Positions 1-5,239 are shown, counted from the stretch's first letter. The stretch: DNA of 5,390 bases from Candidatus Bathyarchaeota archaeon (GCA_030670615.1 DAOVBJ010000078.1:1-5390), one strand, 5' to 3'. The notes: generated by a model from the letters alone, not told the origin. Translations and numbers: made by a program.

Positions 1-271
1 CGTGGGGAATGAACGCCGCCTGCCGCGCTCGGGTGGGGGCACTGCCCTTCACCCGGGCCATTCGGGCGATGCCTAACCCCGTGCCCAAGGACGCTGCAGA
101 AGTCCTCTTTCCAGCCATGGGGTCACGGCCCTGAGGCTGAAAGCGATGGGATTGCTGGGTAAGCACTGCCTTTTTTACTACGTCGGGTCGAATGGGAGTC
201 TCGAATACCTTTGGTAACTCGATTTTATCAGTTGGGTTTCCCGTTAAATCGTAGGCTTGAACTATTGTCAA
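1..271 (-). CDS. rpl4: Large ribosomal subunit protein uL4 (archaeal L4/L1e), 3' end beyond window
   Basis: uL4 is a primary 23S rRNA binding protein of the large subunit whose extended loop lines the peptide exit tunnel. Ninety codons are visible; family members usually run to roughly 250-290 residues, so about a third is present and the C-terminus lies left of the window. The protein begins (T)IVQAYDLTGNP, the usual N-terminal strand, followed by IRPDVVKKAVL near residue 30. The conserved tunnel-loop segment GKRTSAASLGTGLGIARMAR starts near residue 54, and KGSAPTRARQAAFIPH ends the visible part. I chose the TTG at 271-269: the conserved frame has no earlier start, and a GGGAGG sits 8 nt upstream. 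It lies 19 nt after the rpl3 stop and is surely cotranscribed with it. The family assignment is secure; the start codon is inferred. Confidence 0.95.
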   Translation of the reverse strand, partial: MTIVQAYDLTGNPTDKIELPKVFETPIRPDVVKKAVLTQQSHRFQPQGRDPMAGKRTSAASLGTGLGIARMARVKGSAPTRARQAAFIPH

Positions 272-279
272 GAATCATG

Positions 280-285
280 CCTCCC
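280..285 (-). promoter_or_regulatory. Shine-Dalgarno GGGAGG that sets the TTG start of rpl4
   Basis: On the minus strand the sequence after the rpl3 stop reads GAAGAAGGGAGGC. The GGAGG core is 8 nt from the TTG at 271, a normal spacing. The ATG at 278-276 is only 1 nt from the core, is in another frame, and hits a TGA at 230-228 after 16 codons, so it is not the rpl4 start. Confidence 0.75.
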
Positions 286-290
286 TTCTT

Positions 291-1298
291 CTACATGGTG
301 CTCATAACTTGATTGCCGATGTAGGTTATGTTTATCGGTTCCTTTTCGATGTTGGCGGGTGGATTATCCGCGTATCGCATCTTCAGAATTCGCTTTGCTG
401 GGCCGGGAACACTTCCCTTCACCAGGATGTACGAGCCTCTCACTAATCCATAGTGGGGAAAGCCGCCTGCCGGGTTGATGTCTTCAGCGTCCTCGCTGAT
501 TTTCATGATTCGTTTATTTCTCTCCGTTCTCTGGTGAAAGCCCATCTGGCCTGCGCGGGGCACCGTGTACATGACGTAGCTTGGGCTCCAGGGGCCGAGG
601 GTCCCGACGCCCCGGACGGTCTTTCGAGACTTGTGATGTCGCTTTTTCACGCCCCACCGCTTCACGGGGCCTTGAATGCCCTTGCCCTTCGTCACTCCGA
701 TGACGTCGACGAATTGTCCTTCCGTGAGGACGTCTGAGGCTTTAACCTCTGTTCCCAGGATGCCTGTGAGGTATTGTAGTTGATCCTTCATCGTGCCTCC
801 GCCGACCTTCACTTCAAAGACCTCAGGTTTTTTCTGAGGCACGTTGGCCAGGCGGGGTTGGGTGAAGATAATTGCCCTTAACGCCGAGATCTCGGGTAAA
901 GCGTCCTCAATCTCCGATATGGAGGTGGGGGGGCTCTTAGGTTTTGAGGGGGAACGCTCAGTGTCCCTTGGAAGCTCTTTCGCCCACACCTCCCCGAAGG
1001 CTTTTACGCCGTTCATTGTGGGAGCGTAGGCCCTGAAACCACAGACGAGGAGTGGTGGGGTCTCCACGACTGTGACGGGAGTGATGATCTCCAGTCCATA
1101 GTTGGGGGAGCCAATATGCTTATCGAGTAAATAAATGTAATTCATCCCGACTTTGTAGCCGGAGAATCCGATTAGCCTGGGCGAATCGAGGTTCACGTCG
1201 GGCCAGTACCTTATTCGTCCCGTCGGATGCTTAGACCTTTTTCTCGGTAAATAGGCTAGGGATCCCCTTCTCGGGGCCTTCGTTCTTCGTCTACCCAT
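291..1298 (-). CDS. rpl3: Large ribosomal subunit protein uL3 (archaeal L3)
   Basis: uL3 binds 23S rRNA domain VI early in assembly and sends a loop toward the peptidyl transferase centre. The 335-residue protein has the archaeal N-terminus GRRRTKAPRRGSLAYLPRKR. It matches the L3 family signature near residues 191-215, with DVIGVTKGKGIQGPVKRWGV containing the T-x-G-K-G-x2-G-x3-R core. The central loop follows (GPWSPSYVMYTVPRAGQMGF, about 235-254), then the C-terminal GGFPHYGLVRGSYILVKGSVPGP. Its length fits archaeal L3, which is longer than bacterial L3 because of an insertion around residues 100-165. I prefer the ATG at 1298; a GTG at 1313 would add MRRWD, but archaeal L3 proteins normally start at MG-(basic). 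The Shine-Dalgarno is weak. The gene lies 19 nt after the methyltransferase stop and 19 nt before rpl4, consistent with one operon. Confidence 0.97.
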   Translation of the reverse strand: MGRRRTKAPRRGSLAYLPRKRSKHPTGRIRYWPDVNLDSPRLIGFSGYKVGMNYIYLLDKHIGSPNYGLEIITPVTVVETPPLLVCGFRAYAPTMNGVKAFGEVWAKELPRDTERSPSKPKSPPTSISEIEDALPEISALRAIIFTQPRLANVPQKKPEVFEVKVGGGTMKDQLQYLTGILGTEVKASDVLTEGQFVDVIGVTKGKGIQGPVKRWGVKKRHHKSRKTVRGVGTLGPWSPSYVMYTVPRAGQMGFHQRTERNKRIMKISEDAEDINPAGGFPHYGLVRGSYILVKGSVPGPAKRILKMRYADNPPANIEKEPINITYIGNQVMSTM

Positions 1299-1317
1299 AT
1301 CCCATCGTCTCACAGCG

Positions 1318-2181
1318 TCAGTTAATCATATTTATTATCGCGAGGGTGGCGTACACGGCTTCTTCTGTTCGAACCGTCTCCGTTCCCTGCCGAGGAATCG
1401 TGTTCACGATCACATCGGCTACGTCGCGCATTTGAGTCTGCTCTCTGCGCAGGATGTCCCTCAACCCCTCTCTCGGCGAGCCGAAGGCCACAACCACGCT
1501 ACGAGCGGTCCGCCACCGCTTCTCGACCTCTTCAAGGACTTCCGTTACCGGTTGTCCATGCCGCGACGTCATGATCACGAGGTCGTATCGGCCTCGTTTA
1601 ATCAATCTTCCAAGCGGGAGGTTTGAAACACTAACGCCAAAGCCCCAATATATGTTTATCTCTTCCCGTTTTACCAAGGAAATCTCCGGAACACCGTTGT
1701 TGACACAAAGGATTTTCGTGGTCACCCGGGATTTCGGTGGAAGCCGTTTACTCCGGAGCAAGGCAAGGCGTTCAACGCCCACCTCGACGAAGGACCTCGA
1801 TTTGTCAGACCGCATCACCACGCCCTCTCGGAAGTCGCCGACCAGTAAATCCACCGCCCGCTTGCGGAGGGGATGGTGAGGCGTCCTCAGGGGAGGAAGA
1901 ACACCAGCGTATTGGAGGGATTTATGAAGGGGAAACAGGTGACGCCGCAGGTATTGAGGCGTCTCCATGTAGGACAGGATGATCTGCATGAATGCCGACT
2001 CCTGGGACTGATCCTTGTCCGGGAAGTCGGGAAACACCTGGATCTCATCCACGCGGAAGATGGCAGCGGCCCGTCCGATGAGGCCGATCTTCAAGGTTTT
2101 TTCCCGTAAATGGGGCGTGTCATGGACTAAGGACGCGGGGATGACCAGGGTCAGATACGGCTTTTTTCGAACGGGCTCCAT
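1318..2181 (-). CDS. SPOUT-class RNA methyltransferase (COG2106/DUF171), predicted rRNA uridine-N3 methyltransferase
   Basis: This 287-residue protein belongs to the SPOUT family of archaeal MTH1 and human SPOUT1/CENP-32 (C9orf114). The human protein is reported to make m3U in 28S rRNA; the archaeal target is not known from this sequence. Visible family marks are TPQYLRRHLFPLHKSLQYAG (74-93), then VLPPLRTPHHP (94-104). An inserted beta-rich OB/TRAM-like stretch follows at about 108-180. The C-terminal trefoil-knot SAM-binding part has AFGSPREGLRDIL (232-244) and the closing NTIPRQGTETVRTEEAVYAT (260-279). No part appears missing. The gene precedes rpl3 by 19 nt, the same order as MTH1-MTH2 in Methanothermobacter, so it is probably transcribed with the ribosomal genes. 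Only a weak GTGAG precedes the ATG, 5 nt away. Family certain; exact modification inferred. Confidence 0.93.
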   Translation of the reverse strand: MEPVRKKPYLTLVIPASLVHDTPHLREKTLKIGLIGRAAAIFRVDEIQVFPDFPDKDQSQESAFMQIILSYMETPQYLRRHLFPLHKSLQYAGVLPPLRTPHHPLRKRAVDLLVGDFREGVVMRSDKSRSFVEVGVERLALLRSKRLPPKSRVTTKILCVNNGVPEISLVKREEINIYWGFGVSVSNLPLGRLIKRGRYDLVIMTSRHGQPVTEVLEEVEKRWRTARSVVVAFGSPREGLRDILRREQTQMRDVADVIVNTIPRQGTETVRTEEAVYATLAIINMIN

Positions 2182-2187
2182 GAAGAC

Positions 2188-2394
2188 TCACGAATAGACT
2201 GCAGAAACAGAATAATAAAGGTATCCAGCTCGACAATCCTGCAGCAAACTAGCTGTTGACACTGTGGAGCTCGCAAGAGGGTGATGGATGCAATCATCTG
2301 CATAGGAGGAGACATCGCAAGCGTTATCCTGGGCTGGCCTTCCACAGCGGGTGAGGTCCCTTACGGTACCCACTGGGCGACTGGTTTCTCTCAT
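2188..2394 (-). CDS. Possible 68-codon leader ORF upstream of the SPOUT/rpl3 operon (doubtful)
   Basis: This frame starts with MRETSRPVGTVRDLTRCGRP and ends at a TGA 6 nt before the ATG of the SPOUT methyltransferase. An A+T-rich AATTTATC (2421-2414, minus) lies about 23 nt before its ATG, the spacing expected for a leaderless archaeal transcript. Against it: I recognise no family, the composition is odd for an archaeal housekeeping protein (rich in Ser, few Lys, four Cys after residue 16), and there is no membrane segment or clear domain. A second frame (2151-2345) overlaps it and looks no better. It could be a real small protein, an untranslated leader of the ribosomal operon, or chance. 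Confidence 0.15.
   Translation of the reverse strand: MRETSRPVGTVRDLTRCGRPAQDNACDVSSYADDCIHHPLASSTVSTASLLQDCRAGYLYYSVSAVYS
2211..2220 (-). promoter_or_regulatory. Candidate box A (CTTTATTATT) for the SPOUT-rpl3-rpl4 operon
   Basis: On the minus strand CTTTATTATT is centred about 35 nt upstream of the SPOUT methyltransferase ATG (2181). Archaeal transcription usually starts about 25 nt downstream of the box, which would put the start near 2190 with a leader of roughly 9 nt. No strong BRE is seen. A competing box lies at 2414-2421. Confidence 0.35.
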
Positions 2395-2413
2395 TTTTCT
2401 TAATGTAAAAAAC

Positions 2414-2421
2414 GATAAATT
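2414..2421 (-). promoter_or_regulatory. Alternative box A (AATTTATC) for the leftward operon
   Basis: On the minus strand AATTTATC sits in a strongly A/T-rich stretch (2399-2435) and would start transcription near 2392. That gives either a leader of about 210 nt before the SPOUT gene or a leaderless mRNA for the 68-codon ORF. The A/T richness makes chance matches likely. Confidence 0.3.
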
Positions 2422-2460
2422 GAAAAAAAATTTTCTGAGAAGGAGACTAAATCGCGGAGG

Positions 2461-2504
2461 GTTTCATTAAAAGAGGCCATAAAACGGCCTATTTTCAGTG
2501 AAAC
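2461..2504. repeat. Long imperfect inverted repeat (18-bp stem, 7-nt loop)
   Basis: The left arm (2461-2478, starting GTTTCATT and ending AGGCC) pairs with the right arm (2486-2504, starting GGCCT and ending GTGAAAC) around the loop ATAAAAC. Hand pairing gives 16 Watson-Crick pairs, one G-T wobble, one G/A mismatch and one bulged C. On the minus strand the inner GGCCT is followed by CTTTT, which looks like a terminator, but the stem continues past the T-run. It lies upstream of the leftward promoter candidates, not after a known gene. It could be an RNA hairpin, a bidirectional terminator-like element or the relic of a small mobile element. Confidence 0.6.
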
Positions 2505-2505
2505 T

Positions 2506-2534
2506 ACATGGTTATATCATGCATTATCCCATGT
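2506..2534. repeat. Second hairpin next to the long inverted repeat
   Basis: ACATGG (2506-2511) pairs perfectly with CCATGT (2529-2534). Inside, ATA (2514-2516) can pair with TAT (2525-2527) around a TCATGCAT loop. It begins one base after the end of the larger hairpin, so the pair may form one structured unit. The short stem alone could occur by chance. Confidence 0.35.
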
Positions 2535-2815
2535 TAAATCCGTCTGAAATACACGAGTGTCAAAGGATCAGTGGACTCAACACAGCAACTTGTGGAACGT
2601 CGTGAGGAACCGGGTCGACGCAGGCTTTACCAGATCGTGGACTTAGATCCAGTGGCTTCGAGCCATACAGCTCGTAATTAAACGTAAACACAATTCGCGA
2701 GAACATGGACTTCGCATCCATTGTTGTTGTCTTCAGAAGTGTTTGGGGGCGAATAAGATAATCAGAAAGTACATTGACCTTTTGAAACTTAGTGAAAAAG
2801 GGCTAAAGGATGAGT

Positions 2816-2825
2816 CTAGCTAGCT
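2816..2825. repeat. CTAGCTAGCT palindromic element, copy 1
   Basis: CTAGCTAGCT contains the perfect palindrome AGCTAGCT (2818-2825). A shorter relative, TCTAGCTA, follows at 2888-2895. It is one of several CTAG-containing sites in the non-coding parts of the window; function unknown. Confidence 0.45.
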
Positions 2826-3011
2826 CAAAAAACCCGTTAGAAACCATAATTACTAATTGAAATCTCTGAAAAATGTAAAATGGAGAATCTAGCTAAGTCG
2901 ATAATCTATAGTACAAATTCATTAATTCTAAATGAAAACACGTACGTTATACCATCATTAGCAATAAGGATGAGAAGAGAGACCAATCTAACAGGACGTA
3001 GTAGAGGGGTC

Positions 3012-3023
3012 GCTAGCTAGCTA
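3012..3023. repeat. GCTAGCTAGCTA palindromic element, copy 2
   Basis: Contains the perfect 10-bp palindromes GCTAGCTAGC (3012-3021) and TAGCTAGCTA (3014-3023). It sits at the border between the A+T-rich stretch on its left and the G+C-rich island on its right. Confidence 0.5.
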
Positions 3024-3039
3024 ATCCAAGACTATGAGG

Positions 3040-3250
3040 CCTCCTTAACGCTGAAACGCTTCGGAATACCAGGGCGGCGTGAACATGGGGGGCGTCCCCG
3101 AAGGCGGGACGCCACGCGGCGGAAACTGGTGGGGCATCTAACGTGGTTCATGCTGAAGTCAATGTCTTCAATTCAGACGCCAAGTCTGGCGATGACGGAG
3201 ATCGAGGGCCGTCGGGAGGATAGGTTTCTCCCATTCGTTGAGGGATGAAG
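3040..3250. other. G+C-rich, hairpin-rich island of unknown function
   Basis: Composition jumps from A+T-rich to clearly G+C-rich here and falls back just before the isomerase promoter. Stems seen by hand are an 8-bp perfect stem GGCGTCCC/GGGACGCC (3091-3098 with 3106-3113, loop CGAAGGC), TGAAG/CTTCA (3154-3170), CAGAC/GTCTG (3174-3188) and GACGG/CCGTC (around 3194-3213). A plus-strand frame is open from 3021 to a TGA at 3246, but has no start codon before ATG/GTG codons late in the frame, and its Arg-rich translation resembles no family I know. A non-coding RNA, a long 5' leader or a decayed gene are all possible. Confidence 0.3.
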
Positions 3251-3281
3251 GAACGGAAAAGCTGAAGAGGAATAGAAATCA

Positions 3282-3289
3282 TTTAAATA
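3282..3289 (+). promoter_or_regulatory. Box A (TTTAAATA) of the isomerase gene
   Basis: TTTAAATA is centred near 3286, preceded by the purine-rich GAAATCA. The expected transcription start, about 25 nt downstream, falls near 3311. That is after the ATG at 3304 and before the one at 3331, which supports the second start. A further TATA-like ATATAA lies at 3298-3303. Confidence 0.6.
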
Positions 3290-3318
3290 GACGCCACATA
3301 TAAATGAACTCCTTCTTA

Positions 3319-3323
3319 GAGGG
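3319..3323 (+). promoter_or_regulatory. Shine-Dalgarno GAGGG for the isomerase start at 3331
   Basis: GAGGG lies 7 nt before the ATG at 3331. The upstream in-frame ATG at 3304 has only ACATATAA before it, with no ribosome binding site. Confidence 0.6.
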
Positions 3324-3330
3324 AATAGAC

Positions 3331-4476
3331 ATGAGTGCGCTTCTCGATGATGTGGAACGGATGAAGCGGATCGACCGGGACGGCATGTATGCCATCCTGG
3401 CGAAGCTTCCCGAACACTGTGAGGAGGCCATCGACGAAGCGAAGGACCTTCGAATCCCGCGAAGGGTTCGGGTTTCGGATCATAAGGTGCTTCGATATGG
3501 GGCGCCTAAGCAGATCGTGATCGTGGGGATGGGGGGCTCAGCCATCGGGGGGAGCCTCTTCAAGGATTGGCTGCGGGCTTCACTGCCGATTCCAGTGGAA
3601 GTCTGTAGAGGATACACCCTTCCGGCCTACGCTGATGAAGAAACTTTAGTGCTTGCCACGAGTTATTCGGGAAACACGGAAGAGACGTTGAGCTGTTTGT
3701 TGGAGGCGGTGGAGAGACAGTGTATGGTCGTTGGGATCACTTCGAATGGCGTCCTACAGGAATTTGGTGAAAAGCTGGGGCTGCCCCTCGTCATCATCCC
3801 CGGCGGCAATCCGCCGAGAAGCGCGGTCCCCTACATCTTTTTCTCCCTCGTCGCTGTCTTGGACGCCCTCGAAATCCTGCCATCGATGGTTGGAGAGATT
3901 GAGGAGGCCATCGCCGTGTTGAAGAAGGTTCGGGAGGAAATAAAGCCGGAGCGGCCCCTTTCCGATAACTTGGCGAAAAAGATCGCGATTGGCCTGCAAG
4001 GCAGTATTCCCCTCATCTTCGGCTTCGGGTTTTATGAGAGCGTGGCCCTTCGAATGAAGACCCAATTCAATGAAAACAGTAAGACGCCAGCAGTAATTGA
4101 GCTTTTTCCGGAGCTACGGCATAATACCGTGGTGGGTTGGGCGGGACCACGGAACTTGACGAAGAAATTCGGTGTCCTGCTCATCCGAGACCGCGAGGAG
4201 CCGCCTGAGATCCGAAAGATGATCGAGGTCACTAAAGAACAGATCTTCAACGATGGCGCGGCCACCGTATTGGAGATCTGGACGAGGGGACACGGGAAGC
4301 TGGCACGGATGCTCTCGACCTTGTATGTCGGGGACTTCGCCAGCGTCTATCTGGGCATCCTCTACGGCGTCAACCCCACGCCCACCAAGAACATCGACGA
4401 ATTAAAAAAGCACCTAACTTCCTGCGACACCATGGGAGTCCTGAGAAAAAAGTTCGCCAGATTACTTGAGGGCTGA
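3331..4476 (+). CDS. Bifunctional phosphoglucose/phosphomannose isomerase (archaeal SIS type)
   Basis: Predicted to interconvert glucose-6-P and fructose-6-P, and also mannose-6-P and fructose-6-P, in the cytoplasm, linking gluconeogenesis/glycolysis to mannose-containing glycans. The 381-residue protein has two SIS domains. The first shows VGMGGSAIGGSL (65-76) and ATSYSGNTEET (109-119) for sugar-phosphate binding, then GGNPPRSAVPY (158-168). The catalytic set known from the Pyrobaculum aerophilum enzyme (Glu203, His219, Thr291, Lys298) maps to Glu248 in QFNENSKTPA, His264 in ELRHNTV, Thr352 and Lys359 in PTKNIDELKK. The spacings Glu-His (16) and Thr-Lys (7) are identical. The Thr is the residue thought to let the enzyme accept mannose-6-P. 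It is about 80 residues longer than the 302-residue Pyrobaculum protein, including a 22-residue tail after the Lys. An ATG at 3304 would add nine residues. It is convergent with, and overlaps by 15 bp, the YrdC gene. Confidence 0.93.
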   Translation: MSALLDDVERMKRIDRDGMYAILAKLPEHCEEAIDEAKDLRIPRRVRVSDHKVLRYGAPKQIVIVGMGGSAIGGSLFKDWLRASLPIPVEVCRGYTLPAYADEETLVLATSYSGNTEETLSCLLEAVERQCMVVGITSNGVLQEFGEKLGLPLVIIPGGNPPRSAVPYIFFSLVAVLDALEILPSMVGEIEEAIAVLKKVREEIKPERPLSDNLAKKIAIGLQGSIPLIFGFGFYESVALRMKTQFNENSKTPAVIELFPELRHNTVVGWAGPRNLTKKFGVLLIRDREEPPEIRKMIEVTKEQIFNDGAATVLEIWTRGHGKLARMLSTLYVGDFASVYLGILYGVNPTPTKNIDELKKHLTSCDTMGVLRKKFARLLEG

Positions 4477-5097
4477 TAGGGCGTCATCGATTCGTTTTCT
4501 CGTCACCGAGCCCTGCCGAAGAAGAATTGGTGGATCCCCTGTCAAGTCGAGGACCGTCGAGACCGTCGCATTGCATGTGCCCCCGTCAAGGATGAGGTCG
4601 ATTTCCCCGTCAAAGTGGTTGAGGACCCCTTGGGCATCAACGCAGGGCGGGTTGCCGTGCTTGTTAGCGCTCGTCGCGATGAGGGGCGTCTGAGCTGACG
4701 CGATGAGGGCGAGGGGCACCTGGTGGTTTGGCGCGCGTACCCCGACGCTAATGTGTCCCCCCGTCACCACGAGGGGAAGACGAGGCTTCTTCAGCAGCAC
4801 GAGGGTCAAGGCGCCGGGCCAAAACAGGTTCATCAACCGAGCAGCCCCCTCATCGACGTAAGCCACGTCCGCAGCCATCCTTCTCCCCGACACCGCTACC
4901 GGCAACGGCTGATCCAAGGGTCGCTGCTTCACTGTAAAGATCTTGCGGACGGCTTGGGGATCCAAGGCGTTGGTACCCAGCCCATAGACCGTGTCCGTCG
5001 GATACGCTATCAACCCCCCTGCTTTAATGGTTTTCACCGCTCGGGAAATGGCGTGGGGGCTTGGTTGGTTGGGATTCACCTTCAACACGGTCGACAT
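4462..5097 (-). CDS. Threonylcarbamoyl-AMP synthase, YrdC/Sua5 family
   Basis: Makes L-threonylcarbamoyladenylate from threonine, bicarbonate and ATP; in archaea the KEOPS complex (Kae1) then transfers the group to A37 of ANN-decoding tRNAs to form t6A. The 211 residues are a single YrdC domain. Visible marks are GGLIAYPTDTVYGLG (27-41), KQRPLDQPLPV (57-67, the K-x-R-P motif that holds ATP), FWPGALTLVL (92-101), ISVGVRAPNH (116-125), IATSANKHGNP (140-150), DGG (171-173) and STVLDL (180-185). The extra C-terminal Sua5 domain found in many archaeal members (about 340 residues) is absent, so this is the short form. The ATG at 5097 is the first start after an in-frame stop; no strong Shine-Dalgarno is seen. 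A box A candidate is at 5178-5185. Its last codons lie inside the 3' end of the isomerase gene on the other strand. Confidence 0.94.
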   Translation of the reverse strand: MSTVLKVNPNQPSPHAISRAVKTIKAGGLIAYPTDTVYGLGTNALDPQAVRKIFTVKQRPLDQPLPVAVSGRRMAADVAYVDEGAARLMNLFWPGALTLVLLKKPRLPLVVTGGHISVGVRAPNHQVPLALIASAQTPLIATSANKHGNPPCVDAQGVLNHFDGEIDLILDGGTCNATVSTVLDLTGDPPILLRQGSVTRKRIDDALSALK

Positions 5098-5124
5098 ACA
5101 GACTTTCCCGTTCCCGTTGGGTTT

Positions 5125-5138
5125 AGGGCGAGTGCCCT
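5125..5138. other. Small hairpin in the leader region of the YrdC gene
   Basis: AGGGC (5125-5129) pairs perfectly with GCCCT (5134-5138) around a 4-nt loop. If transcription of the YrdC gene starts near 5156, this stem is in its 5' leader, about 28-41 nt before the ATG. There is no T-run, so it is not a terminator of the usual kind. Confidence 0.35.
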
Positions 5139-5177
5139 TTGACTTACGGATTCGACGGGAGGTAGTAGATGTCTGGG

Positions 5178-5185
5178 CTTAAAAA
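5178..5185 (-). promoter_or_regulatory. Candidate box A (TTTTTAAG) for the YrdC gene
   Basis: On the minus strand GTTTTTAAGC resembles the crenarchaeal-type box TTTTTAAA. It predicts a start near 5156 and a leader of about 59 nt. No better box lies closer to the ATG. Confidence 0.35.
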
Positions 5186-5223
5186 CAGCGTGTTAATAAG
5201 CATGCCTCGCATCGGTCCGTGCA

Positions 5224-5239
5224 CAAGCTAGCTAGCTTG
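5224..5239. repeat. Perfect 16-bp palindrome CAAGCTAGCTAGCTTG, copy 3
   Basis: Both halves match exactly with no spacer, the form expected of a site bound by a dimeric protein rather than of an RNA hairpin. It lies between the YrdC gene (leftward, ATG at 5097) and a possible rightward gene (ATG at 5284), and shares the CTAGCTAG core with 2816-2825 and 3012-3023. Confidence 0.55.

Larger units (their letters stand above)
2182..3303. other. 1.1-kb region without an identified gene
   Basis: The divergent gap between the SPOUT/ribosomal operon (leftward) and the isomerase gene (rightward). From left to right it holds the leftward promoter candidates (2211-2421), a poly-A/T tract (about 2399-2435), two adjacent hairpins (2461-2534), a mixed stretch with an open frame broken by one TAG (2548-2823), a very A+T-rich stretch with CTAG palindromes (about 2760-3025), a G+C-rich hairpin-rich island (about 3040-3250), and the isomerase promoter. 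I looked for T-arm and D-arm patterns of tRNA, the conserved cores of 5S, SRP and RNase P RNAs, C/D boxes and CRISPR spacing, and found none that hold up. Confidence 0.7.

Noticed and set aside
1299..1313. GTG at 1313 as the rpl3 start
   Set aside because: It would add MRRWD before the conserved MGRRR start and leave only 4 nt after the upstream stop, with no better ribosome binding site.
1454..1879. A 141-codon plus-strand open frame
   Set aside because: It runs antisense through the conserved SPOUT methyltransferase, and its translation (many Arg, Ser, Thr, Pro) looks like a shadow of that gene's codon use.
2644..2646. In-frame TAG read as pyrrolysine
   Set aside because: No pyl genes are in view and no recognisable protein family spans the codon; chance or decay is simpler.
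2651..2664. GGCTTCGAGCC resembling a tRNA T-arm
   Set aside because: It forms a 4-bp stem with a 5-nt loop, not the 5-bp stem and 7-nt loop of a T-arm, and no acceptor or anticodon arms fit around it.
2182..3303. tRNA, 5S, SRP, RNase P RNA, C/D-box RNA or CRISPR in the long gap
   Set aside because: No T-arm/D-arm pair, no conserved RNase P or SRP core words, no paired C and D boxes and no regularly spaced repeats were found by eye. A covariance-model search would settle it.
4723..5142. A 139-codon plus-strand open frame
   Set aside because: Antisense to the well-supported YrdC gene, rich in His, Gln and Arg, with no recognisable motif.
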